From positions 1 to 40,677 of the IMG/VR virus record IMGVR_UViG_3300033146_003000: a DNA stretch of 40,677 nucleotides. The stretch is one strand, 5' to 3'. Source of the stretch: a virus. This document shows, piece by piece, positions 6,992-15,800 of this stretch. Numbering within the stretch: the stretch's first letter is position 1; each line of letters opens with the position of its first letter. The position numbers were made by a program, and so were the translations under genes. The notes under the pieces were generated by a model. It worked only from the letters and a program-made list of their open reading frames with translations, did no database searches and had not been told where the DNA came from.

Positions 6992-6999
6992 TATTTATA
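6992..6999 (-). promoter_or_regulatory. T4-type late promoter of the internal-protein-like gene
   Basis: TATAAATA on the minus strand, 34 nt before the start codon at 6958. AAAAAGG upstream of the ATG serves as ribosome site. Confidence 0.75.
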
Positions 7000-7010
7000 A
7001 AGGAGTATAA

Positions 7011-7247
7011 ATGAAAAAAGAAACAGTAGAAAATTTATTTAATAGATACGTTAACGATTTTAAAAAATCACCAATTAAAGATGTAAGAGAAACTGAAACT
7101 GGACTAGATATCAAATTTGAAGATATATTTTTTAATAAACTTGTTGAAAATGATTTAACAAACGAAGTACAAGATTTTATTAATAAAATGCTGAAAGATT
7201 ATATCAAAGTGCTACAGCAAAGAAGCAAAAAAACTAGTAATGTCTAG
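7011..7247 (+). CDS. Small helical protein, family with two downstream paralogues
   Basis: 78 residues, ATG after AAAGGAG. The pattern NRYVNDFKKSPIKDV ... IKFEDIFFNKL resembles those of the two adjacent genes at 10336 and 10563 (NNKQPIKDSG ... ITYQDDFIKEL and TNKSPVKEVS ... IIFEDDFYKEL), so this is a dispersed copy of the same family. All three have a SPIKD-type turn followed by an acidic F-E-D-D-F motif. No known function. Confidence 0.7.
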   Translation: MKKETVENLFNRYVNDFKKSPIKDVRETETGLDIKFEDIFFNKLVENDLTNEVQDFINKMLKDYIKVLQQRSKKTSNV

Positions 7248-7311
7248 TTCTTATTTTTATTTATGCTAGACAACTAGTATAATTTTATTTTTTCTGTAGA
7301 CATTAACCATG

Positions 7312-7335
7312 TTTTAAGGTGTTCTAAGGTATAAT
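7312..7335 (+). promoter_or_regulatory. Host-type sigma-70 (early) promoter
   Basis: TTTTAAGG, TTCTAAGG and TATAAT (7330-7335), 30 nt before a 24-codon ORF with an excellent AAGGAG site. Further upstream (7235-7290) GTCTAG and CTAGAC form a short inverted repeat around a T-rich loop. Confidence 0.65.
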
Positions 7336-7364
7336 AAGGTATATAAAGTAAAGAAGGAGATTTA

Positions 7365-7439
7365 ATGATCGGAACATTAATAAAAACAAAAAATGGCTCC
7401 TTATTTAAATGTTTAGCTAAAACTAGTAGGGAAAAATAA
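7365..7439 (+). CDS. 24-residue leader ORF coupled to the P-loop gene
   Basis: The ATG at 7365 follows AAGAAGGAG by 6 nt, one of the best ribosome sites in the window. The peptide is 24 residues (MIGTLIKTKNGS ... SREK) and its TAA overlaps the ATG of the next gene (TAATG). Because the next gene has only AGGG as its own site, the short ORF probably delivers ribosomes to it by termination-reinitiation. It could also be the shortened remnant of a small SH3-like gene (GTLIKTKNGS resembles their starts). Confidence 0.55.
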   Translation: MIGTLIKTKNGSLFKCLAKTSREK

Positions 7440-8236
7440 TGATTAATGTATTAGTTGGTTTGCCAGGTTCAGGTAAAACTTTTTTTGCTAAGAAAAGAGT
7501 AAAAACACTGAATTATTTTTATGTAGACGGTGATCAGTTTTTAAATAATCCTATTGAAAAGTTGATAGATTATATAAAATCTGAAGAAAATAAACATACC
7601 AAGATTATAGTAGATGGGTTATTTTTAACTCGTAAAATACAACAAATATTTATTGATGCTTTTTCTGATAATGGAAATAATGGAAAAATTATATTTACTT
7701 ATTTTTCACCTGATAGAGAAGCTTGTCTTTATAACGATAAAAAAAGAAACAGAGAAATAAATGCTGAAATTACAATAAAAAACGCAAAAATAGAAAGACC
7801 AAACCCATCATTTTTACACGAGGTGATTACAGTGAAGAAATTTAATTATGTTAATGACATAATGGAAGAAATTAAAATTAAAGATTTTGAGATTCAATCT
7901 GAAAGGTGGTGTACAGGTGGCACTTATGGTACATGTTGGGATGAAGATGAAGGTCCAACAGAGCTAGGAGAAGAAGAAGCTCTTCCATATGATAGTTGTT
8001 CAGCTTATACTAAAATTTTACAATATTATTTTTCTAATTGGGAAAATTATATTGAAAAATATAGTTTTTGTTTAGATGAGATAACTGAGGATGAAGCAGA
8101 CTATTATGGGGGGTGTGCCCATTATAGTTTATGGGATTTAGATGCTGATATATTGATACGAAATATAGTTTATGATCTTTATGGTGTAGAAAATATAGAA
8201 AAGATAAAAGAAACACACCCTGAATTGTTTCTTTAA
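7439..8236 (+). CDS. P-loop kinase-like protein with a cysteine-containing C-terminal domain and PELFL tag
   Basis: 265 residues. Residues 1-14 hold a beta strand and Walker A GLPGSGKT (7-14), followed by a strand and VDGDQF, typical of small P-loop kinases of the polynucleotide kinase/AAA_33 type. The KKRNRE segment near 100 could be the lid. The second half is not recognised: it contains WCTGGTYGTCWDEDEG, YDSC and YGGCAHYSLWDLDAD, so it could bind metal or be structural. The protein ends KETHPELFL, the C-terminal tag found on 20 proteins here, with GAA and TAA codons and no overlapping downstream start. The phosphoryl acceptor is unknown. Confidence 0.72.
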   Translation: MINVLVGLPGSGKTFFAKKRVKTLNYFYVDGDQFLNNPIEKLIDYIKSEENKHTKIIVDGLFLTRKIQQIFIDAFSDNGNNGKIIFTYFSPDREACLYNDKKRNREINAEITIKNAKIERPNPSFLHEVITVKKFNYVNDIMEEIKIKDFEIQSERWCTGGTYGTCWDEDEGPTELGEEEALPYDSCSAYTKILQYYFSNWENYIEKYSFCLDEITEDEADYYGGCAHYSLWDLDADILIRNIVYDLYGVENIEKIKETHPELFL

Positions 8237-8245
8237 GGATTATCT

Positions 8246-8452
8246 ATGAAATTTAAAAAAGGCGATAAAATAGCTAAAATTCGTAATGGCATTTTAACAA
8301 TAAGAACTGTAAAAGACATAGAAGAAAGAGGAATTATGAATAGAAAAATTTATGTATTTGAAACTGGTGAAGAAATACTTGTTGAACTTATCAATAAAAA
8401 TTATGTCCATTTAACAAAACTAAAAGAAAATTGCCCAGAATATTTTCTTTAA
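8246..8452 (+). CDS. Small SH3-like tagged protein
   Basis: 68 residues beginning KFKKGDKIAKIRNG, a pattern typical of small SH3/KOW-like barrels, and ending NCPEYFL. The ATG lies 9 nt after the preceding gene and has AAGGATT as ribosome site, so both genes are co-transcribed. The Glu codon is GAA and the stop TAA; a promoter follows at once, and no gene overlaps the tag. Function unknown. Confidence 0.72.
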   Translation: MKFKKGDKIAKIRNGILTIRTVKDIEERGIMNRKIYVFETGEEILVELINKNYVHLTKLKENCPEYFL

Positions 8453-8456
8453 CCTC

Positions 8457-8481
8457 TTTTTAAGCTTAGTTGTGGTATAAT
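8457..8481 (+). promoter_or_regulatory. Host-type sigma-70 (early) promoter of the metallopeptidase/VWA gene
   Basis: TTTTTAAGCTTAG, TTGTGG and TATAAT (8476-8481), one of the best matches. The stop codon of the tagged gene and this promoter form a compact junction that recurs at 31725-31765, 32585-32625 and 40055-40090. Confidence 0.8.
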
Positions 8482-8505
8482 AGGGTATATAAAGAAGGAG
8501 AAGAT

Positions 8506-9834
8506 ATGAATAACAGATATGAATTTGAAGACGCATTCCAACATATGATGTCTAATGAAAAATATGTCGATATTAGCTTTTATAGTTTTGTTATTTCAAA
8601 AATGAAAGTAGATGTTAGTAATGAAGTACCTACAGCAGCAGCAGGGTTTTATAACAATGTATATAATCTTATTATTAACCCAGATTTTTTCAAAACACTT
8701 AATCTTGATGAAAGACTTGCTGTTCTTGTGCATGAATGTCAACATGTTATTCTACAGCATGTATTCAGAAAAGGTGAAAGAAATCATAAGCTTTTTAACC
8801 TAGCCGCCGATATCGCGATCAATCAAAAAATCAAAAATTTACCAGAAGGTGGATTTTATCCTGAAACATTTGATTTTCCAGTCAATCTAGCAGCTGAAGA
8901 TTATTATGAGCTTCTTAAAAAAGAGAAAGAAGAGCAAGAAAAGGAAAAAGAAGAATACGAAAAAAATAATGGCGACTCTAATGGGGACAACGATGGGGAC
9001 AACGAAGGGGACAACGAAGAAAATGATAACAGCAATTCAAAAGGTGATGGTGGATCTGAAGAAACTGAAGAAACCGGAAATGGGAGCGGTTGGACGCCTG
9101 CCAATGGTCACCCAGATATCACTGGAAACGAAGAGCAAACTCTTGATTCGCATGACTTCTGGGATTCTTTGAACTCTGAAGACCAAGAACTAGCAAGAGA
9201 CACAATGGAAAAAATCCTTGACCAAGCAATAGCAAAATCAAAAGGAAATACTCCAATGGACGTTGAGCATATGATGGAACTTTGGAAGAAAAAAGCTGTA
9301 ATATCTTGGAAAAAAGTCCTCAAAAAATACTTAAGCTCAAAACCAGGATCAAAAACTAAAACTATTAAAAAAAGATACAGAAGACTTCCTAATAGGCATG
9401 ATCTGAAAGGCAATAAAACTTTCTTTGATACTCCTGAAGTTATTGTTGGACTTGATGTATCAGGTTCAATGAGCGATGATGATATCTATAACGGATTAAA
9501 AGAAATCGCTGAAGTTTGTAAAGTAACGAATTCAAATATCAAACTTATTCAAATTGACACAAACATCAAAGGACTTGAAGAGTATAAAGAAAAACAAAAA
9601 ATCTTTGTAAGGAAAGGATGTGGTGGTACATATATGGCCGATGCGCCGAGATATATCCAAGAAAACAAAATCAACTGCGATGTTCTAGTTATGATTTCAG
9701 ATATGATGATTGAAGATGTTAAAACTGATGAGAACTGGAATAAATTTAAAAAACCTGTACTTTGGTTAAATACTTCAAACTATGATATTGACCTACCAAA
9801 ACATCATAAAATGATGGACATTTCAAAAGCATAA
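8506..9834 (+). CDS. Metallopeptidase-like/VWA domain protein (DUF2201 type)
   Basis: 442 residues. The start at 8506 is preferred because GAAGGAG lies just before it; upstream in-frame codons would lie inside the promoter. The N-terminal domain has the zinc-binding HECQH (76-80) followed by ADIAIN. A disordered acidic linker (about 150-210) contains GDN repeats from a GGGACAACGA DNA repeat near 8985-9019. The C-terminal VWA domain carries the MIDAS motif DVSGS (about 316-320), a GGT loop and VLVMISDM. Such proteins usually pair with a MoxR-type AAA ATPase, which is found here at 28897 under a similar promoter. The likely role is an ATPase-driven remodelling machine; target unknown. Codon use is more host-like than in neighbours. 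Confidence 0.85.
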   Translation: MNNRYEFEDAFQHMMSNEKYVDISFYSFVISKMKVDVSNEVPTAAAGFYNNVYNLIINPDFFKTLNLDERLAVLVHECQHVILQHVFRKGERNHKLFNLAADIAINQKIKNLPEGGFYPETFDFPVNLAAEDYYELLKKEKEEQEKEKEEYEKNNGDSNGDNDGDNEGDNEENDNSNSKGDGGSEETEETGNGSGWTPANGHPDITGNEEQTLDSHDFWDSLNSEDQELARDTMEKILDQAIAKSKGNTPMDVEHMMELWKKKAVISWKKVLKKYLSSKPGSKTKTIKKRYRRLPNRHDLKGNKTFFDTPEVIVGLDVSGSMSDDDIYNGLKEIAEVCKVTNSNIKLIQIDTNIKGLEEYKEKQKIFVRKGCGGTYMADAPRYIQENKINCDVLVMISDMMIEDVKTDENWNKFKKPVLWLNTSNYDIDLPKHHKMMDISKA

Positions 9835-9844
9835 GGGAGAATAA

Positions 9845-10045
9845 ATGGTAAATGACATTAAAAAAATAATTGAAAACATCTCAGATTTTAAATCTACAGT
9901 GCTGCCAAAATGGGTTGAAGAACTGTATACAGAACCAGATATAAGACCAACAAAAGAAGAAATTGACTCTATTTGTTTTGATGCTTATTTAAGGGGAATA
10001 AAAGACGTCTTAGAGTTTCAAAATCAATATAAGGTAAATAAGTGA
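9845..10045 (+). CDS. Small hypothetical protein
   Basis: 66 residues, ATG after AAGGGAGAATAA and 10 nt downstream of the metallopeptidase/VWA gene, hence in the same transcript. It is helical and acidic, with WVEELYTEPDIRPTKEEID in the middle. No known motif. Confidence 0.68.
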   Translation: MVNDIKKIIENISDFKSTVLPKWVEELYTEPDIRPTKEEIDSICFDAYLRGIKDVLEFQNQYKVNK

Positions 10046-10176
10046 TTATTTGGATAGTATTTGATGAGGATAAAAATATTTATGACATTTTCACAAATGA
10101 ATTATCAGCTAGAGATGTTGTATATGATCATAAATATTTTACATATAATAGTTATGTAGTAAAGGAACGAAGATGA
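10042..10176 (+). CDS. Very small hypothetical protein with GTG start
   Basis: 44 residues (VIIWIVFDEDKNIYDIF ... YVVKERR). The GTG overlaps the previous TGA (GTGA) and AAGG lies 7 nt upstream. Its TGA overlaps the ATG of the next gene, so it sits in a run of four overlapping small genes. Unknown function. Confidence 0.55.
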   Translation: MIIWIVFDEDKNIYDIFTNELSARDVVYDHKYFTYNSYVVKERR

Positions 10177-10334
10177 ACTGTAATATTTGGGATCAAAGTC
10201 CAGCACAAAGAAATTATGAACACTGGTTAGCAATGTGTAGCATTCTAAAACGCAACCCAAACTCATACAGACCACTAATTGAAGCAGAAAAAAGACTAAA
10301 AAAAGAAATAGAGGCAAAGCATTTGAGGAGATGA
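10173..10334 (+). CDS. Very small hypothetical protein
   Basis: 53 residues (MNCNIWDQSPAQRNYEHW ... KHLRR), ATG overlapping the previous stop with AAAGGAACG as ribosome site. The pattern Y-E-H-W-L ... A-E-K-R-L is helical and basic at the end. Unknown function. Confidence 0.6.
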   Translation: MNCNIWDQSPAQRNYEHWLAMCSILKRNPNSYRPLIEAEKRLKKEIEAKHLRR

Positions 10335-10335
10335 C

Positions 10336-10566
10336 ATGTTAAATTTTAAAAATCATGAACTAAACGAAGAAGAAATTGCTTTAGAAAAGCTTATAAATTT
10401 AATGACTAAATATTTTATAGAAAATAATAAACAACCCATAAAAGATTCTGGTTATGGTTACATTACTTACCAAGATGATTTTATAAAAGAGCTAGAAATA
10501 AAACTTCCAAATTGGAAAGAAGTTAAAGATTTGCTTATTGAAGTGGGAAAGGAATTAGCGTTATGA
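10336..10566 (+). CDS. Small helical protein, paralogue of the genes at 7011 and 10563
   Basis: 76 residues. The ATG follows GAGGAG. It contains NNKQPIKDSG and ITYQDDFIKELEIKLPNW, aligned with SPVKEVS and IIFEDDFYKELKKHIPNY in the next gene. The stop overlaps the next start (ATGA). Function unknown; the tandem copies suggest a recent family expansion. Confidence 0.7.
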   Translation: MLNFKNHELNEEEIALEKLINLMTKYFIENNKQPIKDSGYGYITYQDDFIKELEIKLPNWKEVKDLLIEVGKELAL

Positions 10567-10799
10567 TCAATAAAAATTCAAAAGAGTATAAAGAAGAACT
10601 AGAAAACGCGCTATTCAAAAAAATAACTGACATGATGAATGCTTATCAATACGATACTAACAAATCTCCTGTTAAAGAGGTATCTATTGAAGATATTATC
10701 TTTGAAGATGATTTTTATAAAGAATTAAAAAAACATATACCAAATTATAATTATGCTAAAATTATTCTAATTAAAAAACTAATAGACGCTAATTTTTAA
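10563..10799 (+). CDS. Small helical protein, tandem paralogue
   Basis: 78 residues, start overlapping the stop of its paralogue. It shares the SPVKE turn, the FEDDF motif and the following KEL..(H/K)IPN segment. It is the last gene of the plus-strand block: its stop overlaps by 4 nt the stop of the convergent late gene, with no clear terminator between. Confidence 0.7.
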   Translation: MINKNSKEYKEELENALFKKITDMMNAYQYDTNKSPVKEVSIEDIIFEDDFYKELKKHIPNYNYAKIILIKKLIDANF

Positions 10800-11287
10800 C
10801 AACTAGAACAAGCGACAATAGGTACTGGTTCAAATTCAAAATCATCAGGTACAGTTTCTTTAAAATATTTGTACTCTTCTGATTTTTTAAATTTTTCCCA
10901 TTCTTTTTTTACTTTTTCTTCATTTTTTTTATCTTCACTTAGTTTTTGTATTTTTTTTAATTGTTTTGATTCTGAAGGATTATAATCGCAATATTTATCT
11001 CTTTTTATTGTGCCATCATTATTTTGAGGGTAATGTAGTAATCTAACTTCAAGTGTACCTTCTTGACCTATTAATTCAAGTTCAGTATTTAAAGGAACAG
11101 TAAAAAACGATTGCGTTCCTTTATAATCTTCTTTTTCAAGGTTCCAAAATTTTAAATATTTTTCTTTTTGTCTAGTAACAAATCCATAAAACATACCTTT
11201 AACTATAGAATTTTTATATGGTACTTTAAACACATATTTAAATTTTTCTTTTTTTATTTTTTCTAAAAAATCAATTGTAACTTCCAT
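10796..11287 (-). CDS. Hypothetical late protein at the end of the tail-fibre block
   Basis: 163 residues. The start overlaps the end of the glycine-rich adhesin by 17 nt and has AGGAACAAGAG upstream. The first 100 residues appear beta-rich (VFKVPYKNSIVKGMFYGFV). Residues about 115-145 are a charged helix (KKIQKLSEDKKNEEKVKK). The protein ends VACSSC, a possible disulfide or metal pair. Being last after an adhesin, it could be a chaperone or a fibre-tip partner, but no family is recognised. Confidence 0.65.
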   Translation of the reverse strand: MEVTIDFLEKIKKEKFKYVFKVPYKNSIVKGMFYGFVTRQKEKYLKFWNLEKEDYKGTQSFFTVPLNTELELIGQEGTLEVRLLHYPQNNDGTIKRDKYCDYNPSESKQLKKIQKLSEDKKNEEKVKKEWEKFKKSEEYKYFKETVPDDFEFEPVPIVACSSC

Positions 11288-12311
11288 CTCTTGTTCCTAG
11301 TACGCTTCCCGGTTGGGCATGTGCGCCCCAACCTGTTATTGAATGACCGCCAGCACCGCCAGCACCGCCATAACCTCCTCCGCCGTCACCTTGTTCTCCA
11401 TGTGCACCAGATCCGCCAAGATTTCCACCTCGACCTCCGTCTCCACCGTCATTGTTTTGAGTGTTTCCTGGATGTCCATTAACATAACCTAAATTTTTAA
11501 AACCAGCACCTCGACCTCCAGCTCCACCATGACCTCCGGTGTGAGTAACTGTAGTATTCACTGTTTTATAACATTTATAGTTAATATTAACATCTCCACA
11601 ATGGTTATAATGACCAGAAATATATGAAGATCTGTGCCATCCATTCCAAGATGATGTATTACAATTTGATACACATCCGCTATTTCCTGCTCCAGATACT
11701 GATATAACAGCAGATCTATGTAAAGGATGTCCAACTGGATAATTACAAGATGCACAATTGACATTCCATGTACTCCAAGTTGTTGAAGAGCCTCCAGTAG
11801 TATAGGTGTGACCACCGCCACCGCCACCACCGCCGCCGCCACCGCCGGATATTCTACCATTGTTTATAACTGTTATATCACTAGTAAGAGTCAACGCTGT
11901 ATGACCAGCACCTCCTGTTGAACCGTCATGGTCTGCTGATCCACCAGAACCGCCGTTTCCTGGAGAACCTTGTATTTTTCCTTGAACTATCAATTTAACT
12001 GTGTAAGAATTTAAATTCCCAGTTGAAATATTTCCTACAGTAACACCAGTTGGCACATAAACATTAAATCTTGTGATTGTCGAAATAGCACCCGGAGAAG
12101 CAAAATAATCATCTATTTTTTGTCTTACTGTTTTTGTTTCTCCATCTGTATAATATAAATCCACTGAGTTCATCCAAACTATAACATCAGTGCTATGTAC
12201 GTCATCATATAGATATACAATTTGCACTGTTTCTTCTGTACCCGCGTTATCATAATGTATTACGTCTGGTCTTTTCCAAGATGCCCCATCAGGCATTTTA
12301 AGCATTGGCAT
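11271..12311 (-). CDS. Glycine-rich tail-fibre adhesin
   Basis: 346 residues. An N-terminal domain (1-115, with VIWMNSVDLYYTDG) is followed by collagen-less glycine-rich segments: GSPGNGGSGGSADHDGSTGG, a run of 12 glycines near 157-168, and GGHGGAGGRGAGF, GGDGGRGGNLGGSG and GGGGYGGAGGAGG near the end. Short insertions between them contain pairs of Cys and His. This resembles the polyglycine-helix receptor-binding modules of T2/S16-type gp38 adhesins, where variable loops between Gly-rich motifs contact the receptor. It follows a small fibre gene in the late operon. Assignment as the distal adhesin is inference. Confidence 0.68.
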   Translation of the reverse strand: MPMLKMPDGASWKRPDVIHYDNAGTEETVQIVYLYDDVHSTDVIVWMNSVDLYYTDGETKTVRQKIDDYFASPGAISTITRFNVYVPTGVTVGNISTGNLNSYTVKLIVQGKIQGSPGNGGSGGSADHDGSTGGAGHTALTLTSDITVINNGRISGGGGGGGGGGGGHTYTTGGSSTTWSTWNVNCASCNYPVGHPLHRSAVISVSGAGNSGCVSNCNTSSWNGWHRSSYISGHYNHCGDVNINYKCYKTVNTTVTHTGGHGGAGGRGAGFKNLGYVNGHPGNTQNNDGGDGGRGGNLGGSGAHGEQGDGGGGYGGAGGAGGHSITGWGAHAQPGSVLGTRDGSYN

Positions 12312-12320
12312 ATTTAATCC

Positions 12321-12821
12321 TTAGCTATGAGGGGGTATAGTCGGTGTTGGGATGTGTTTTTGTCTAAGATGCAAAAAACTATTACCGATATCCCATTGTT
12401 CAACTACAAGAACATCTTCTCCGCCTATTGCATTTTGTAAATCATTTAACGCGTCAATAATTTCATCTACTCTAGGGTCAAGTTGGTGTCCTTCGAATAA
12501 CTTCCAATAAGCAGGGTTTGAGGCTATTGGTGCTTCATTAGAGTTAGGTTGCTGGGCTTGCCATAATTGATTACCGTTCCAGACTAATGCACCTTGATTA
12601 TAATCAGTATTAGAATCCCAAGCCAAAATGCCGTTTTGGTTTAAATGAACAAGCATCATACCAACTATATTCCACCACCAGTTAAATTCATTATGCGGCG
12701 GTTTTTCACCATACATCCAACCCGTATCTTTCTTAGATTGTGGTGGTTCTTGTTTATTAGCAGGTGAAGCATGTGTAGCCCAAATGTCAGCTTCTACTAG
12801 TATTGGTTTTGCTATAGCCAT
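12321..12821 (-). CDS. Tail-fibre protein with carbohydrate-binding-like segment
   Basis: 166 residues. The N-terminal part (ATHASPANKQEPP..KKDTGWMYGEKPPHNEFNWWWNIV) resembles the start of many phage tail proteins (W ... P ... N-W). Residues about 66-110 (GILAWDSNTDYNQGALVWNGNQLWQA...PIASNPAYWKLF) have the aromatic pattern of CBM5/12-like chitin-binding modules. It has its own late promoter, is 10 nt upstream of the glycine-rich adhesin and probably forms a fibre part with it. Family call from pattern only. Confidence 0.68.
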   Translation of the reverse strand: MAIAKPILVEADIWATHASPANKQEPPQSKKDTGWMYGEKPPHNEFNWWWNIVGMMLVHLNQNGILAWDSNTDYNQGALVWNGNQLWQAQQPNSNEAPIASNPAYWKLFEGHQLDPRVDEIIDALNDLQNAIGGEDVLVVEQWDIGNSFLHLRQKHIPTPTIPPHS

Positions 12822-12837
12822 ATCATTCCTTTTTAAT

Positions 12838-12845
12838 TATTTATA
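12838..12845 (-). promoter_or_regulatory. T4-type late promoter
   Basis: TATAAATA on the minus strand followed by ATTAAAAAGGAATGAT and the ATG at 12821; it gives a very short leader. Confidence 0.8.
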
Positions 12846-12847
12846 AA

Positions 12848-15800
12848 TTAAGTTATTGGTAAACCAATATCTACTACATAAAAATCATTGCTCCATCCGT
12901 TAGGCGCAGAACCGTCATTTATAGTTCTTTGATGTATGTTCCAAACATGTATTTTTGTTCCAGTTCTTGTGCCATCATCTGTTGATATAAATGTATAAAT
13001 TATGTTTCTTTCTTCCCAATTTCCTGAGCCGTATATGTTATCTAATATAACAATTGTTTCAGCTCTTGTTGGAGTAGCACCAACAACGTCAACACCATCT
13101 TGAACAACTATATTGTTTATCGAGTGTATAGAATTTAATTTCATTGTGTTGTTTGATATATCATTTTGCAACGAACCAAGATGTATTTTTGTTAAAACAT
13201 CATAATTACTTAAATTATTTAAATCCGGAGGAGTCGCCCCTTCTTCAGGAATCTTACCTACCCCATACTGTATTTTCGAATCAATGATAGTAACTGGGTT
13301 TGCTGGGTCTGTTACATCATCATAGCTAATAGCAGTTATATCAGATAAATCTTGAGGTGCTGGAATGTCATCTAAAAAAGCAATATCTTTTTCAATAGCA
13401 TTATATTGGTAAGATAATCTAGATGGATCACTACCAGAAGTTGTTGACATTCTAATTAACCCAACATTAGCTGGAGTACCTGCCTCTTCAAACTCATAAA
13501 AAACTCTTGAACCTAATAATTTTAACGTATTAGCAGCATCTATTCTGTATTGTAATTTATAACGATCATTGGTTTCTGTTGTTTCTGTAAAAATTGTTTC
13601 ATTAGGTAAACTTGTGCCATCTTGATCTGTAAAGGTTAAATAACCAGCACCTGAAGAAGATAAAGAATCTAATGTGTTTTTATCAGAATCAGTAAATGGC
13701 AGATAATGTGTACCTGTATTGGCAGCATCTTGTCCCCAGTTATGATAAACGTCTGCTAAATCTGCAGGTGTATCAGCTACTAAAGGATTGCCATTCAAAC
13801 TCATTAAATTATTTAATTTTTGTTTTTCAGGATCAGTAAAGGCATTAGTATTAGTGTTATTTTCATAAGCTGTTTTAATTTCTTGGTCAGTTGTAAATGC
13901 ATCTTGTACTCGTTGCATATCTGCATCAGTATAAGCGTTAGTGTTTGAATTTAACTCATAAAGATATTTAATCTCTTCTTTTGTCATGCTTCCACCAGAA
14001 CCACCTGTTGACTCGTTCATTATAACTGACCAAACTTCATCTGAGTTATCCCAAACTCTTACAGATATCTCTGCTTGTGCTCCGTCGTCTATATAAGCAT
14101 AAGAACCTATTTCAGGAACGCCCATATAATTTGGCGATCCGGTATCAGAAGCAGCCCATGCTTCGTTTAATAGGGTTTCATTTAGATATGTGCCTTTAAA
14201 TAAATTTGAATCTGATAATCTATTTAATTTATCAAGATAATCATCTCTAAATTTATTATTATCTCTTGTTCCGTCATAAAGCAAGCTTTCAATATTCAAT
14301 ACATCTTGATCGCCAGTATTTATTCCAGATTGATTCGATAAATTATTTCTTAAAGAGTCAGTAAATTTATTATTATCTCTTGTGCCATCATAAAGAATAC
14401 TTTCAATTTCAGAAACTGTTTGATCTGCTGTGGCGTTATCTTCAATACCATCTAATTTTGTTTTATATGATGCTGAAAAATAATCAGGATAACCAGATTG
14501 GTATAACGCTACTATTTCTGCTTCCGTTTGATCTGCTGTAGCATTATCTTCAATACCATCTAATTTTGTTTTATCAGCTAAAGCAAATTTGAAAAATGAT
14601 CCATCTGCTAGTGCTGCGTTGTGATACATAGTAGCAACCTGTGCATCAGTTAACCCACCTGAAACAACCGCTTGATCAACATATAATTTATTGACAAAAT
14701 CATTATTATCTGAAGGAACAAAACCATTTGTTTTATAAGTACCATTTTGTAAATTTTCTATATCTATATTAGTAGCTATTTGCTCCCATTGACTCCAACC
14801 AGTCCCATCAAGATAACCTCTTATCCAAAATTCTCCATTTGAGCCGTAGTAATGTTGGAATGCTTCTTGACCATCTTCGCCTTCATAAACTATAGCAGTA
14901 CCATGTAGAGGGTCTTTTGGCGCATGTGCAAAAGTACCAATTACTTCAAAAATTGTATTCGTAACTCCAAATAAATTCATATCGTCAATAGGAGGATTAG
15001 CAACCCCACCTCTTTTGAAATAGTCTAGCAATTCTGTTTGAACTGCAGTAGACACCGGTTTATCCATATCTGAGGTATTATCTACTTGATCAAGGTTTAT
15101 TGAGTTTTTTGTCAAATTATGAGGATTATTGGTATCAATTATATGTGCTTGAATGTTTGGATTTTTTGCTTCATATAAAGTATCATTTAATAATGTATGA
15201 TTATGTCCTACATCAGATTTATTTGCTAAAGCTAAAGCTTGAGCAGTTGAAACTGGTTTATTCATATCAGAAGTGTTATCTACTTGATCTAAGTTAACAT
15301 CATTTTTTGATAAAATTATATCACCTGTTCTTGTATTAACTGATCTAACAGGAGCAGTCACGTCAACATCAACCCAAACTTTACCAGTTCCGGCATTATT
15401 TGTTGCTAAAATTTGATCTGGAGTACCTAAACCAAGTGAATCTTCTTTTTGCGCTAATTGAGCAGAATTTTCAAAAGTTTCAGGAGAAATAACCTGATCA
15501 TCTACAAGCCCAGCGTCAACTGTAGCTTGATCAGCAAATATAACAGTCGCATCGGAACCGTCAGCTCCGTCAGCTCCGTCTGCTCCGTCTGCGCCTTCTA
15601 AAGAAGCAAGCCATTGAGCTTCAGTGCCAACAAACCCATTATTAACTGCTACTTGATACGCGCTATCCCCGTCGTTACCGTCTGCCCCTTCTAAAGAAGC
15701 AAGCCATTGATTTTCTGTACCAACAAAACCATGGTCTACAGCTATTTCATAAGCAGATTTTCCATCAACACCATCAACACCATTATTACCATCAACTCCA

